Shown here: one piece after another, positions 43,696-52,102 of the stretch
Position numbering within the stretch: position 1 is the first letter of the stretch
Layout: each line of letters starts with the position of its first letter
Source of the DNA: Tropicibacter naphthalenivorans
Lineage (GTDB): Bacteria > Pseudomonadota > Alphaproteobacteria > Rhodobacterales > Rhodobacteraceae
Length of the DNA stretch: 64,000 nucleotides
Assembly (NCBI RefSeq): GCF_900176475.1
Contig: NZ_FWXX01000003.1
Location: 310,001 to 374,000, forward strand
Direction: 5' to 3'
Translations under genes and position numbers: made by a program
The notes under the pieces: model-generated
The model's input: only the letters and a program-made list of their open reading frames with translations
Told to the model about the DNA's origin: nothing
Databases searched by the model: none

Positions 43696-44616
43696 ATGTT
43701 TACCGTCTGCGCTCTCTATCATTTCACCCGCTTCGATGACCCGGCTGCCCTGCGCGGCCCGCTGCTCGAGGCGTGTCAGACCCACCAGATCACCGGGACG
43801 CTGCTGCTCGCACGTGAGGGGATCAACGGCACCGTGGCAGGGCCGCGCACGGGCATCGACGCTGTTCTGGCGCATATCCAGGCGCTGCCGGGCTGCGCGG
43901 ACATCGTTTACAAGCTGTCCACCGCCGCCGAGCGCCCCTTTGCCCGGATGAAGGTGCGCCTGAAGAAAGAGATCGTGACCATGGGCCAGCCCGACGTCGA
44001 TCCGCGCGCCAGCGTCGGGCATTACGTCGAGCCCAAGGACTGGAACGATCTGATCCTGTCGCCCGACGTGGCCGTGATCGACACGCGCAACGATTACGAG
44101 GTGGCGATTGGCACCTTCGAGGGCGCCGTGGACCCGCAGACCGACACCTTCCGCGAGTTCCCCGAGTGGTGGGAAAAGAACAAGGACCGCTTTCACAACA
44201 AGCGGATCGCCATGTTCTGCACCGGCGGCATTCGCTGCGAGAAGTCGACGAATTACCTGATGAGCCAAGGGGTTGAGGACGTCTATCACCTCAAGGGTGG
44301 CATCCTGAAATACCTCGAAGAGGTCCCCGCCGAGGACAGCACGTGGAACGGTGCGTGTTTCGTCTTTGACGGGCGTGTGTCGGTGGAACACGGGCTAAAG
44401 GAAGGCCCGCACCAGCTGTGCCACGCCTGCCGTCACCCGATCCTGCCCGAGGACAAGCAGCGCCCCGAGTATGAACACGGCGTGTCCTGCCATCTGTGCA
44501 TTGATAAGACCTCGGACGAGGACAAAACGCGCTTTCGCGAACGTCAAAAGCAGATCGCCCTCGCGGCAGAGCGCGGCGAACGGCATCTGCACGCCGATGT
44601 TCCCGAAGACATGTAA
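43696..44616 (+). CDS. trhO: tRNA uridine-5-oxyacetic acid pathway hydroxylase TrhO (rhodanese domain)
   Basis: A 306-residue protein of the YceA/TrhO family, which introduces the 5-hydroxyl of uridine 34 in some tRNAs. N-terminal UPF0176 domain ([16 protein letters not shown]) and a rhodanese domain with catalytic Cys175 in [11 protein letters not shown]. The C-terminal part has paired cysteines ([12 protein letters not shown]) resembling a zinc site. The start at 43696 gives the family N-terminus ([10 protein letters not shown]). A TTG 12 codons upstream is in frame. No strong ribosome binding site is visible. Confidence 0.93.
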   Translation: MFTVCALYHFTRFDDPAALRGPLLEACQTHQITGTLLLAREGINGTVAGPRTGIDAVLAHIQALPGCADIVYKLSTAAERPFARMKVRLKKEIVTMGQPDVDPRASVGHYVEPKDWNDLILSPDVAVIDTRNDYEVAIGTFEGAVDPQTDTFREFPEWWEKNKDRFHNKRIAMFCTGGIRCEKSTNYLMSQGVEDVYHLKGGILKYLEEVPAEDSTWNGACFVFDGRVSVEHGLKEGPHQLCHACRHPILPEDKQRPEYEHGVSCHLCIDKTSDEDKTRFRERQKQIALAAERGERHLHADVPEDM

Positions 44617-44679
44617 GGTGCATTGACCTTTCTTAATCAGAGGTTCACGGTGGCCCCATCCCAAAGATAGGACCACTCT

Positions 44680-45594
44680 ATGTCCCCGCTGCGTGGTATC
44701 GCGCTCAAGATCGCGTCGATCTTGCTGTTTTCCATCATGGCCGCCTTTGTCAAAGCGGGCGTGGCGCATGTGCCCACGGGGCAGGCGGTGTTCTTTCGGT
44801 CGGTCTTTGCCATGCCGGTGATCGTCACGTGGCTGGCCCTGCGCGGCGACCTGCGCACTGGCTTTCGTACGCAGCGTCCCATGGGCCATGTCTGGCGTGG
44901 GCTGATCGGGGTGACCTCGATGGGCTGCGGGTTCGCGGCGCTGGGCTTGCTGCCCTTGCCCGAAGTGACCGCGCTGGGCTTTGCCGCGCCCTTGCTGACG
45001 GTGCTGTTTGCCGCCGTCCTGCTGGGGGAGCGGCTGCGGCTGTTCCGTCTCAGCGCCGTGATGCTGGGCCTTGTAGGCGTCACCGTGGTGCTATGGCCGC
45101 GGCTGTCGTTTGACGATCTCAGCGGGCCCGCGACCTTGGGCGTTGCCTTGGTCCTTGGTTCGGCGGTGACCCGCGCCTTGGCGCAAATCCATATCCGGCG
45201 GCTGGTCGCGACCGAGGAAACCTCGGCCATCGTGTTCTATTTTTCGCTGACGGCGACGCTGTTTTCACTGGCGACCTTGCCGTTCGGCTGGGTCATGCCC
45301 GATGCGTCGGTCTTGGCGATGCTGATCGCGGCGGGGCTGATCGGGGGCGTGGCGCAGATCCTGCTGACCTCGGCCTACAAATACGCCGAGGCGTCGGTGG
45401 TCGCGCCGTTCGACTATGCCTCTATCCTGTTCGCGATTGTCATCGGCTGGGTGTTTTTCGAGGAAATTCCGACGGTTATGGTGGTGATTGGATCGGCCAT
45501 CGTGATGCTGGCGGGATTCTTGATCATTTGGCGGGAACGCCAGCTGGGGATGAAGCGCGGCAAGGCGCGGTCGCTGATGCCCGCCAAGTGGTGA
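44680..45594 (+). CDS. DMT family transporter (EamA domains)
   Basis: A 304-residue inner-membrane protein with ten predicted helices in two EamA repeats. The ALGLLPLPEVTALGFAAPLLTVLFAAVLLGERL stretch and the second-repeat PFDYASILFAIVIGWVFFEEIP are typical. Members export or import small metabolites such as amino acids or S-adenosylmethionine; the substrate is not predictable. It follows trhO by 63 bases and converges on the FAD oxidoreductase with one base between stops. Confidence 0.92.
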   Translation: MSPLRGIALKIASILLFSIMAAFVKAGVAHVPTGQAVFFRSVFAMPVIVTWLALRGDLRTGFRTQRPMGHVWRGLIGVTSMGCGFAALGLLPLPEVTALGFAAPLLTVLFAAVLLGERLRLFRLSAVMLGLVGVTVVLWPRLSFDDLSGPATLGVALVLGSAVTRALAQIHIRRLVATEETSAIVFYFSLTATLFSLATLPFGWVMPDASVLAMLIAAGLIGGVAQILLTSAYKYAEASVVAPFDYASILFAIVIGWVFFEEIPTVMVVIGSAIVMLAGFLIIWRERQLGMKRGKARSLMPAKW

Positions 45595-45595
45595 T

Positions 45596-46888
45596 CTACA
45601 GGTCCAGCGTCTCCGCCGCGATATAGGCGGGCCGCAGCAAGGCGCGCCTCCACCGCCCGAGGGGAAACCTCTTTGGCTGCACTTTTAGCGCGTCGGGGTA
45701 GGGCGTCGGCTGTCCGGTGATCTGCCCCGCCAGCAGGTGCCCCGCATAGCTGCCCATGGCCACGCCGTTGCCGTGAAAGCCCATGGCGGCGAACAGCCCT
45801 TCGTGTTTCGGCACTGCGCCGACAAAGGGCACGAGCCCCGCCATCAGGCACACCAGCCCGTCCCACTCGTGGGTGATCGGAACGTCTTTCCACGCGGGGA
45901 ACAGCGCGGCAAAATCCCTGCGGATTTTGGCGGAAATCGCGGTGCGGGCGCGCGTCGTCGCGGTCAAGCCGCCGCGCATCCCGAACAGGAACCGCCCATC
46001 CGGCATCTTTCGGAAATAATGAAGCAATTCGCGGGTGTCATAGGCCATCTGGTCCGACCACCAGCCCTGCGCGTCCTGCTCGGATTGGGTCAGTGCCCGG
46101 GTGACGATCACGCTCGATTGCACCGGCAGATAGCGCGCGCGCAGCCAGTCGGGCAGGTCTTCGGACGAATAGCCGTTTGTGGCCAGCACGACACGCTTTG
46201 CGCGCACGGTCCCGTTCGGTGTGGTTAACCGCCACGGCGCGCCGTTAACGATTTGCGTGACGGGGCTGCGGGCGAATGTGCGCACGCCCGCCTTGGTCGC
46301 CGCTTGCGCCAAACCGGCGTGGTACTTGCGCGGGTTAAGGGCAAAGCCCACGGGGATCGTCATCGCCCCGTGCCATGGCCCGTCCAAGCCTTGGGCGCGT
46401 AGGTCGCACTTGTGGATCAGGGTCGGCTCGGCACCATAAAGCGCGGCGATCTCCTTGGCGTCACGCTGCAACGCGGCCCAGCGTCGGGGCTTGTGCGCGA
46501 GGATCGTCTCGCCCTGCGAATGGCGGTCCACGACCAACCCATGCTGCCGGATCAGCCCGTCGACAAAGTCCACAGCGGCGCGTTCGGTATGATGCCAACC
46601 GATTGCCGCGAGTTTCGCCGCAGACGCCTTGGCCCCGCCCAGACAGCAGAACCCACCGTTGCGGCCCGAAGCCCCATATCCAGCGTGCTCTGCCTCTAGA
46701 ACCACAACATCCACCCCGGAGCGCGCAAGCTCTAGGGCGCAGGTCAGCCCGGTAAAGCCGCCGCCGATCACCGCCACATCGGCGGACACATCGCCGTTCA
46801 GTTGAGGCCAATCCGGGCCGTTTACCGTATCCGCCCAAAAGCACCCACCTTGGGGGCCATACGCGGCGGGCTCGTAGATGCGTTTCAC
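45596..46888 (-). CDS. FAD-dependent amine oxidoreductase (PuuB/OrdL-like)
   Basis: A 430-residue DAO-superfamily flavoenzyme. The FAD-binding motif DVAVIGGGFTGLTCALELA starts near residue 37, followed by EAEHAGYGASGRNGGF, and the C-terminal FMGFHGNGVAMGSYAGHLLA closes the dinucleotide site. This layout matches gamma-glutamylputrescine oxidase and related amine/amino-acid oxidases. Its ATG overlaps the potI stop (ATGA), so it is the last gene of the polyamine transport operon, consistent with oxidising the imported amine or its derivative. PuuA is not in the window, so the exact substrate is open. Confidence 0.9.
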   Translation of the reverse strand: MKRIYEPAAYGPQGGCFWADTVNGPDWPQLNGDVSADVAVIGGGFTGLTCALELARSGVDVVVLEAEHAGYGASGRNGGFCCLGGAKASAAKLAAIGWHHTERAAVDFVDGLIRQHGLVVDRHSQGETILAHKPRRWAALQRDAKEIAALYGAEPTLIHKCDLRAQGLDGPWHGAMTIPVGFALNPRKYHAGLAQAATKAGVRTFARSPVTQIVNGAPWRLTTPNGTVRAKRVVLATNGYSSEDLPDWLRARYLPVQSSVIVTRALTQSEQDAQGWWSDQMAYDTRELLHYFRKMPDGRFLFGMRGGLTATTRARTAISAKIRRDFAALFPAWKDVPITHEWDGLVCLMAGLVPFVGAVPKHEGLFAAMGFHGNGVAMGSYAGHLLAGQITGQPTPYPDALKVQPKRFPLGRWRRALLRPAYIAAETLDL

Positions 46889-47700
46889 GAGCGCACGGCG
46901 GCCTGTTCTTCGCGGGCCTGCCGGACTGCGGCGCGCTTGGTGATCAGCGACGCGGAGATCACGCCGACGGTGACGATGCCAATCAGGATCGTGGACAAAG
47001 CGTTAATCTCTGGCGAGACGCCCAGGCGCACGGCGGAAAAGATCTTGATCGGCAGGGTGGTCGCCGACGGCCCCGTAGTAAAGCTCGCGATCACCAGATC
47101 GTCCAGCGACAAGGTAAACGCCAGCAGCCAGCCAGAGATCACCGCCGGCGCAATGATTGGCAAGGTCACCAGGCGGAACGCTTCGAAGGGCGATGCGCCA
47201 AGATCCAGCGCGGCCTCTTCCAGAGAGGTGTCGAAACTGCTGAGGCGCGAGGACACGACCACCGACACGTAGCACATGGAAAAGGTGGTATGGGCCAGCA
47301 CGATGGTCAGCACGCCGCGATCCAGCCCGATGCCGATGAACAAGAGCAGCAAGGACAGGCCGGTGATGACTTCGGGCATCACAAGCGGCGCGTAGATCAT
47401 CCCGGAAAACAGTGTCCGCCCCCGAAAACGTCCAGCGCGCACAAGCACATAGGCCGCCATCGTCCCCAGGATCGTCGCTAGGGTCGAGGACATCAGACCG
47501 ACCTTGAGCGTGACCAAAGCGGCGTCGAGGAATTCCTCGTTTTGCAGCAGCTCGCCGTACCATTTCGTCGAAAACCCGGCCCAGACGGTGACCAGACGGC
47601 TTTCGTTGAAACTGTAGACGACCAGCAGGACCATCGGCAGGTAGAGAAACGCAAACCCCAGCGTCAGCGAGGTCACGTTGAACCACGAAAAACGTCTCAT
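46885..47700 (-). CDS. potI: Polyamine ABC transporter permease (PotI-like)
   Basis: A 271-residue inner-membrane permease with about six helices and the binding-protein-dependent permease EAA motif (LEEAALDLGASPFEAFRLVTLPII). Together with PotH it forms the membrane channel of a putrescine/spermidine importer. The ATG at 47700 overlaps the potH stop (ATGA); the longer frame upstream lies in potH and is rejected. The oxidoreductase start overlaps its own stop. The C-terminal tail is unusually charged (TKRAAVRQAREEQAAVRS). Confidence 0.93.
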   Translation of the reverse strand: MRRFSWFNVTSLTLGFAFLYLPMVLLVVYSFNESRLVTVWAGFSTKWYGELLQNEEFLDAALVTLKVGLMSSTLATILGTMAAYVLVRAGRFRGRTLFSGMIYAPLVMPEVITGLSLLLLFIGIGLDRGVLTIVLAHTTFSMCYVSVVVSSRLSSFDTSLEEAALDLGASPFEAFRLVTLPIIAPAVISGWLLAFTLSLDDLVIASFTTGPSATTLPIKIFSAVRLGVSPEINALSTILIGIVTVGVISASLITKRAAVRQAREEQAAVRS

Positions 47701-48587
47701 CGGTTGGCCTCGCGTTCTTTTTCTTCGTGCCGCTGGAACAGGACGATGGGGATGATCAGCAGCGCCAAGAGGATCACCGCCACCGCCGACGCAACGGGCC
47801 AGTCGGTGTTGGAAAAGAACTCTTCCCACAGCACTTTACCGATCATCAACGTGTCTGAACCGCCCAGCAGAGACGGGATCACGAATTCGCCGATGGCCGG
47901 GATGAAAACCAGAAAGCACCCCGCCACGATGCCCCCACGAGACAGGGGGAAAGTGACCAGCCAAAAGGCGGCGAGCCGCGAACAGCCGAGGTCTTCGGCG
48001 GCTTCGAGCAGGCTTTCGTCCAGCTTTTCCAGCGCGGCATAGATCGGCAGAACCATGAACGGCAGGTAAGTATAAACAATGCCGATATAAACGGCGGTGT
48101 TGGTGTTCATGATCTGTAAAGGTTCGGAAATAATGCCGGTGGCCAGAAGGACTTGGTTCAGGACGCCTTCGTTCGACAGGATCCCCATCCACGAATAGAC
48201 CCGGATCAAAAAGCTGGTCCAAAACGGCAAGATCACCAGCATCAGCAGCGTCGGACGCCATTCCTGCGGCGCGCGGGCCATCCCGTAGGCCACCGGATAG
48301 CCCACAAGCGCGGTCAAAGCCGTGGCGACCAAGGCAATTTTCAGCGAGGACAGGTACGCCTTCCAATACAGCGCGTCGGTGGTCAGAAAGGCGAAATTCT
48401 CGAAATCGAGCGCGGCGAAAAAGTCGTGCAACCCGGCCCAGCCTTGGGTCAGGTCAAGCTGCGGCACGTAGGGCGGGCTGGCGTAGGCCACATCGGACAA
48501 GGAAATCTTGATCACGATAAGGAAGGGCACAAGGAACAGCGCCAGCAGCCAAAGGTAGGGAACGGCGATCAGGGAAAAGCGGCGCAT
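47697..48587 (-). CDS. potH: Polyamine ABC transporter permease (PotH-like)
   Basis: A 296-residue permease with six hydrophobic helices, beginning MRRFSLIAVPYLWLLALFLVPFLIV. It has the PotB/PotH-type loop WTSFLIRVYSWMGIL and the EAA motif LLEAAEDLGCSRLAAFWLVTFPL. It starts one base after the potG stop and overlaps potI, indicating strict coupling in the operon. Confidence 0.94.
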   Translation of the reverse strand: MRRFSLIAVPYLWLLALFLVPFLIVIKISLSDVAYASPPYVPQLDLTQGWAGLHDFFAALDFENFAFLTTDALYWKAYLSSLKIALVATALTALVGYPVAYGMARAPQEWRPTLLMLVILPFWTSFLIRVYSWMGILSNEGVLNQVLLATGIISEPLQIMNTNTAVYIGIVYTYLPFMVLPIYAALEKLDESLLEAAEDLGCSRLAAFWLVTFPLSRGGIVAGCFLVFIPAIGEFVIPSLLGGSDTLMIGKVLWEEFFSNTDWPVASAVAVILLALLIIPIVLFQRHEEKEREANR

Positions 48588-48588
48588 G

Positions 48589-49965
48589 TTACGCGTCCTC
48601 TTTCAACACCACGCCCGCCGTCGCGGTAAAGCCAAGCCAGACGTCGTCTTCCCAAGTGATGCCACGGCGGGACAGGCGGCGGGTGTTGGCGGCCTGCGCC
48701 TTGATCATGGTGCCGCCTTCGATTTCCACGTGATAGGTCGAGATGTTCCCCAGATAGGCGATGTCGATCACCTTGCCCCGCAAGATGTTGGGGTGATCGG
48801 GGCGCTCTTTGGAGATGCTGACCTTTTCCGGACGCAGCGCAAGAACCACCTTTTCGCCCGCCAAAGCGGTGTCGCCATTGGCGGCGATCAGCGGGGCTTT
48901 ACCTGCGGCCCATGTGATGGTCACGCCGCCTTCGGGTACGTCCTGCGGGACGGGGGCGGCCTTGATTTGCTCGGGGGCGGGGGGCGGCAGTTGCTTGAGC
49001 GGCTCGGCCTGCGCGCGGCGTTCACCAAGAATCGGCTTGAGCATGTTGTCATGCAGCCAGATGCCAAAAGCGTTGGGCTGCGGCGCCTCTTTGCCGGTGT
49101 CCGGAACAGGGTCCGAAGCGGCGGCCGGCGTCGGTTCCGGCGCGGGCTCTGCGACAACCTCGGCGGCCTCAGGGGCGGTTTCGCGCACCGCGGCCTGACC
49201 GGGGATCAAGTTCACGTCCCCAATGAAATCAGCAACATAGACAGAGTTAGGCGCTTCGTAGATCACGTCCGGCGTGGCGACCTGAACAATGCGCCCTTCG
49301 TCCATCACAGCCACCCGAGAGGCGACGGTCATCGCCTCTTCTTGGTCATGGGTGACGATGATAAAGGTCGTGCCGGTCTTTTCCTGAATGTCCATCAGTT
49401 CAAACTGCGTCTCTTCGCGCAGCTTGCGATCGAGCGCGCCCAGCGGTTCATCCAGCAGCAGCAGTTTCGGCGCCTTGGCCAAGGACCGAGCCAAAGCCAC
49501 GCGTTGCCGCTGGCCACCGGAAATCTGGTGCGGTTTACGTTTGGCGAACTTGGTTAACCGTGTCAGGCGCAGCATTTCCTCGACGCGGGCATTGATCGCA
49601 TCCTTGTCGCGCGTCTCGCGGCGCAGACCAAAGGCGATGTTGTCCCAAACGGTCAAATGCGGGAACAGCGCGTAGCTCTGGAACATCATGTTGACCGCGC
49701 GCTTGTTCGGCGGCACCGCGCCAATGTCTTGACCATTCAGCAGAATTTGCCCCTCGGTGGGGGTCTCGAACCCGGCGAGCATCCGCATCATCGTGGTCTT
49801 GCCGCAGCCCGAAGGCCCAAGCAGCGCGAAAAATTCCCGCGCGTAGATATCCAACGTCAGATTGTCGATCGCGGTGAAATCACCAAAACGCTTGGTGACG
49901 CCCTTGAATTGGATCAAGGGCTTGGCCTCGGGGTCGGTCCACGGGGCAAATACGGTCTCGGCCAT
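48589..49965 (-). CDS. potG: Polyamine ABC transporter ATP-binding protein (PotG-like) with Pro/Ala/Glu insertion
   Basis: A 458-residue ATPase. Walker A is GPSGCGKT, the signature ISGGQRQRVA and Walker B LLLLDEPLGALD, all in place. The C-terminal TOBE region is interrupted at about residues 258-345 by a low-complexity stretch rich in proline, alanine and glutamate (AEPAPEPTPAAASDPVPD and similar) before the fold resumes with VVLALRPEKVSIS. Typical PotG/PotA proteins are about 370-380 residues, so this is some 80 residues longer. The start at 49965 is supported by GGAAG. It follows potF, with an intercistronic hairpin between. Confidence 0.93.
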   Translation of the reverse strand: MAETVFAPWTDPEAKPLIQFKGVTKRFGDFTAIDNLTLDIYAREFFALLGPSGCGKTTMMRMLAGFETPTEGQILLNGQDIGAVPPNKRAVNMMFQSYALFPHLTVWDNIAFGLRRETRDKDAINARVEEMLRLTRLTKFAKRKPHQISGGQRQRVALARSLAKAPKLLLLDEPLGALDRKLREETQFELMDIQEKTGTTFIIVTHDQEEAMTVASRVAVMDEGRIVQVATPDVIYEAPNSVYVADFIGDVNLIPGQAAVRETAPEAAEVVAEPAPEPTPAAASDPVPDTGKEAPQPNAFGIWLHDNMLKPILGERRAQAEPLKQLPPPAPEQIKAAPVPQDVPEGGVTITWAAGKAPLIAANGDTALAGEKVVLALRPEKVSISKERPDHPNILRGKVIDIAYLGNISTYHVEIEGGTMIKAQAANTRRLSRRGITWEDDVWLGFTATAGVVLKEDA

Positions 49966-49987
49966 AGGGTCTTCCGGGTCAGGAGGG

Positions 49988-50012
49988 GGCCCGCGCAACC
50001 GGCGCGCGGGCC
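49988..50012 (-). terminator. Intercistronic hairpin between potF and potG
   Basis: A perfect 9-bp stem, GGCCCGCGC (49988-49996) with GCGCGGGCC (50004-50012) and a seven-base loop, ten bases after the potF stop. There is no T run, so it more likely causes partial termination or protects the potF transcript end. Either would raise the binding protein relative to the rest of the transporter, as is common in ABC operons. Confidence 0.65.
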
Positions 50013-50022
50013 TGAAATGGGC

Positions 50023-51105
50023 TTAGGTGCCCGACTTGATCTTGGTCCACAGACGGGTCAGCAGGCGCTGCTCCTTGGGGCCCCAAGGCGTGACGGTGTA
50101 CAGCTTTTCAAGCGCCGCCTCGTCGGGATAGATCGCGGTGTCGCCGATCACGTCCTCGGCGAGGAATTCCTGCGATGCCTTGTTGCCGTTGGCGTAATAA
50201 ACATAGTTAGACGCCGCGGCCATGTTCTGGGCATCCATGATGAAATTCAAGAACTTATGCGCCGCGTCGGGGTTCGGCGCATCCACCGGAATCGCCATCT
50301 GGTCAAACCACATCAGCGCGCCTTCGGACGGAGCATTATAAGCGACTTCGACGCCGTTTTCCGCTTCGGCCGCGCGATCGCGCGCCTGAAGGATGTCACC
50401 GGACCAGCCGAACGCCACGCAGATATCGCCATTGGCGAGCGCGTTGATGTACTCGGACGAGTGGAATTTCGAGATGTAGGGACGGATCGCCGTGAAAATC
50501 TCGTCCGCCTTGTCCAGCGCCTCTTGGCTTTTGGCGTCAGGGTCCATGCCCGCATAGGCCAGCGCGGCCGGGATCATCTCGGTCGGAGCATCCAGAACGT
50601 AAACGCCGCATTCCGCCAGCTTTTCCATGTTGGCCGGGTCAAAGATCAGATCAAGCGAGCCGATGGGCGCATCCTCGCCAAGGATTTCCTGCACCTTGGG
50701 AACGTTCACGCCAATGCCCGTCGTGCCCCACATGTAGTTGATAGAAAAGGCATTTCCGGGATCATAGGTCGCCGTGCGCCCAGAGATCACGTCCCACATA
50801 TTGTCGATGTTAGGCAGCTTGGACTTGTCCAGTTCCTGGAACGCACCCGCCATGATCTGACGTTGCAGGAAGGTGCCCGTCGGGACCACCACGTCATAGC
50901 CCGACCCACCGGCCAGCATCTTGGTTTGCAGCATTTCGTTGCTGTCAAAGACATCATAGATCAGGTCGATGCCGGTCTCTTGCTCAAATTTGGCAAGCAG
51001 CTCTTCGTCGATATAGTCGGACCAGTTATACACGCGGACTTCTTCGGCGCTGGCCATCCCAGCCAGCAGCGCGAGGGTCGCGGTCAGGGTAAGTGTCTTG
51101 GTCAT
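50023..51105 (-). CDS. potF: Polyamine ABC transporter substrate-binding protein (PotF-like)
   Basis: A 360-residue periplasmic binding protein. The signal peptide TKTLTLTATLALLAGMASA is followed by EEVRVYNWSDYIDEELLAKFEQETGI, the PotD/PotF N-terminal signature. YDVVVPTGTFLQRQ and YMWGTTGIGVN are also characteristic, and aromatic/acidic residues for amine binding are present. Two adjacent ATG codons (51108 and 51105) are possible starts; the second is better spaced from GGGAG. It is the first gene of the potFGHI-oxidoreductase operon and divergent from the GntR gene. Confidence 0.94.
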   Translation of the reverse strand: MTKTLTLTATLALLAGMASAEEVRVYNWSDYIDEELLAKFEQETGIDLIYDVFDSNEMLQTKMLAGGSGYDVVVPTGTFLQRQIMAGAFQELDKSKLPNIDNMWDVISGRTATYDPGNAFSINYMWGTTGIGVNVPKVQEILGEDAPIGSLDLIFDPANMEKLAECGVYVLDAPTEMIPAALAYAGMDPDAKSQEALDKADEIFTAIRPYISKFHSSEYINALANGDICVAFGWSGDILQARDRAAEAENGVEVAYNAPSEGALMWFDQMAIPVDAPNPDAAHKFLNFIMDAQNMAAASNYVYYANGNKASQEFLAEDVIGDTAIYPDEAALEKLYTVTPWGPKEQRLLTRLWTKIKSGT

Positions 51106-51153
51106 CATAGGCTCCCGTTGCAGGCGGGGTCTTTTGCCGCCCCGTCCCCGGAT

Positions 51154-51183
51154 TTTGATCATAAGTTGCTTTTGCGGGCAACT
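51154..51183. promoter_or_regulatory. Candidate operator region between potF and the GntR gene
   Basis: Two adjacent elements lie here. TTTGATCATA (51154-51163) includes the palindrome TGATCA, and read on the minus strand contains TATGAT, a good -10 for potF. The inverted repeat AGTTGC-N8-GCAACT (51164-51183) lies immediately upstream of that -10. The decamer TTTGATCATA recurs in the aminotransferase promoter at 52063-52072. The divergent GntR regulator is the obvious candidate binder, by inference only. Confidence 0.45.
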
Positions 51184-51257
51184 CTTGCGATGTTTTCACT
51201 TGTGCTCTTGCCGCGCAAGGGCCGACGGTTCACCTAGGGCGTAGCGAGGAAAAAGCG

Positions 51258-51929
51258 ATGAATTCTCAGGCAGACTTGCCGGCTGGTGGGGGCGCAAAGG
51301 CGGGGCTTCCGGCGCATGAGCGGACCTATCGGGCGTTGCGCGAGGCGATTCTGTTCGGGGCGTTGGCCCCCGGAGAGCCGGTGACGATCCAAGGTCTGAC
51401 AGAGCGTTTGGATACCGGGATGACGCCCGTCCGCGAGGCGCTGCGCCGCCTGACCGCAGAGGGTGCATTGCAAGCCATGGGGAACCGCCGGATCGTGGTT
51501 CCGGTGCTGGATCAGGGTGCCGTGGACGAGCTGACCGAGGCACGTTTGGCGCTGGAGCCGCGCCTTGCTGCCCGCGCGGCTGCTCGCGCAAACGCTCAGG
51601 ATGTCAAAGCTTTGAAGGCCATAGATGACCGTTTGGACGCGGCGATTTCGCGCGGCGACGTGGCCGGATACCTGCGTGAGAACCACGCCTTTCACACCCG
51701 TCTGAACGCGGTGGCCGACGCGCCGATCCTGACCGCTTTGGTCGATACGCTGTGGTTGCGGTTCGGACCGTCGCTGCGGATCGTCTGCGGGCAGGTCGGC
51801 ACGCGCAACCTGCCGGACTTGCACAAAGACCTGCTGATCGCGCTGCAACGCCGCGACATTGCCGGGGCATCGGCAGCGATTTCTGGGGATGTGACCCAAG
51901 GCATGGATATGATTGCCCAAAGCCTCTGA
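51258..51929 (+). CDS. GntR-family transcriptional regulator (FCD subfamily)
   Basis: A 223-residue regulator with an N-terminal winged helix (HERTYRALREAILFGALAPGEPVT, TERLDTGMTPVREALRRLTAEGAL) and a C-terminal all-helical FCD ligand domain (LTEARLALEPRLAARAA, ENHAFHTRLNAVAD with metal-site-type His residues). GAGGAA precedes the ATG. It sits between the polyamine uptake operon (divergent) and the aminotransferase gene (same strand), so it probably controls both in response to a polyamine catabolite. Confidence 0.92.
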   Translation: MNSQADLPAGGGAKAGLPAHERTYRALREAILFGALAPGEPVTIQGLTERLDTGMTPVREALRRLTAEGALQAMGNRRIVVPVLDQGAVDELTEARLALEPRLAARAAARANAQDVKALKAIDDRLDAAISRGDVAGYLRENHAFHTRLNAVADAPILTALVDTLWLRFGPSLRIVCGQVGTRNLPDLHKDLLIALQRRDIAGASAAISGDVTQGMDMIAQSL

Positions 51930-52048
51930 CATTAGGTCACGTCAGCGTGAGGGCGCTCATTTTTCTGGCAAACCTATCGGCGTTTGGCGTGGACCTTAAA
52001 GAATTCGATCCCGCCATGCGCCATCATGCCGGAGATCTCGTGATTCGA

Positions 52049-52076
52049 TTGACAGAATGGAATTTGATCATATTCT
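52049..52076 (+). promoter_or_regulatory. Sigma-70 type promoter for the aminotransferase gene
   Basis: TTGACA (52049-52054) and TATTCT (52071-52076) are separated by 16 bases, close to the consensus. The decamer TTTGATCATA (52063-52072), also found upstream of potF, overlaps the spacer and the -10, where a bound repressor would block transcription. The start codon is 27 bases beyond the -10 and is preceded by GGAGG. Confidence 0.6.
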
Positions 52077-52102
52077 CGCGGTAACCCAAGCCGGAGGCTA
52101 AA

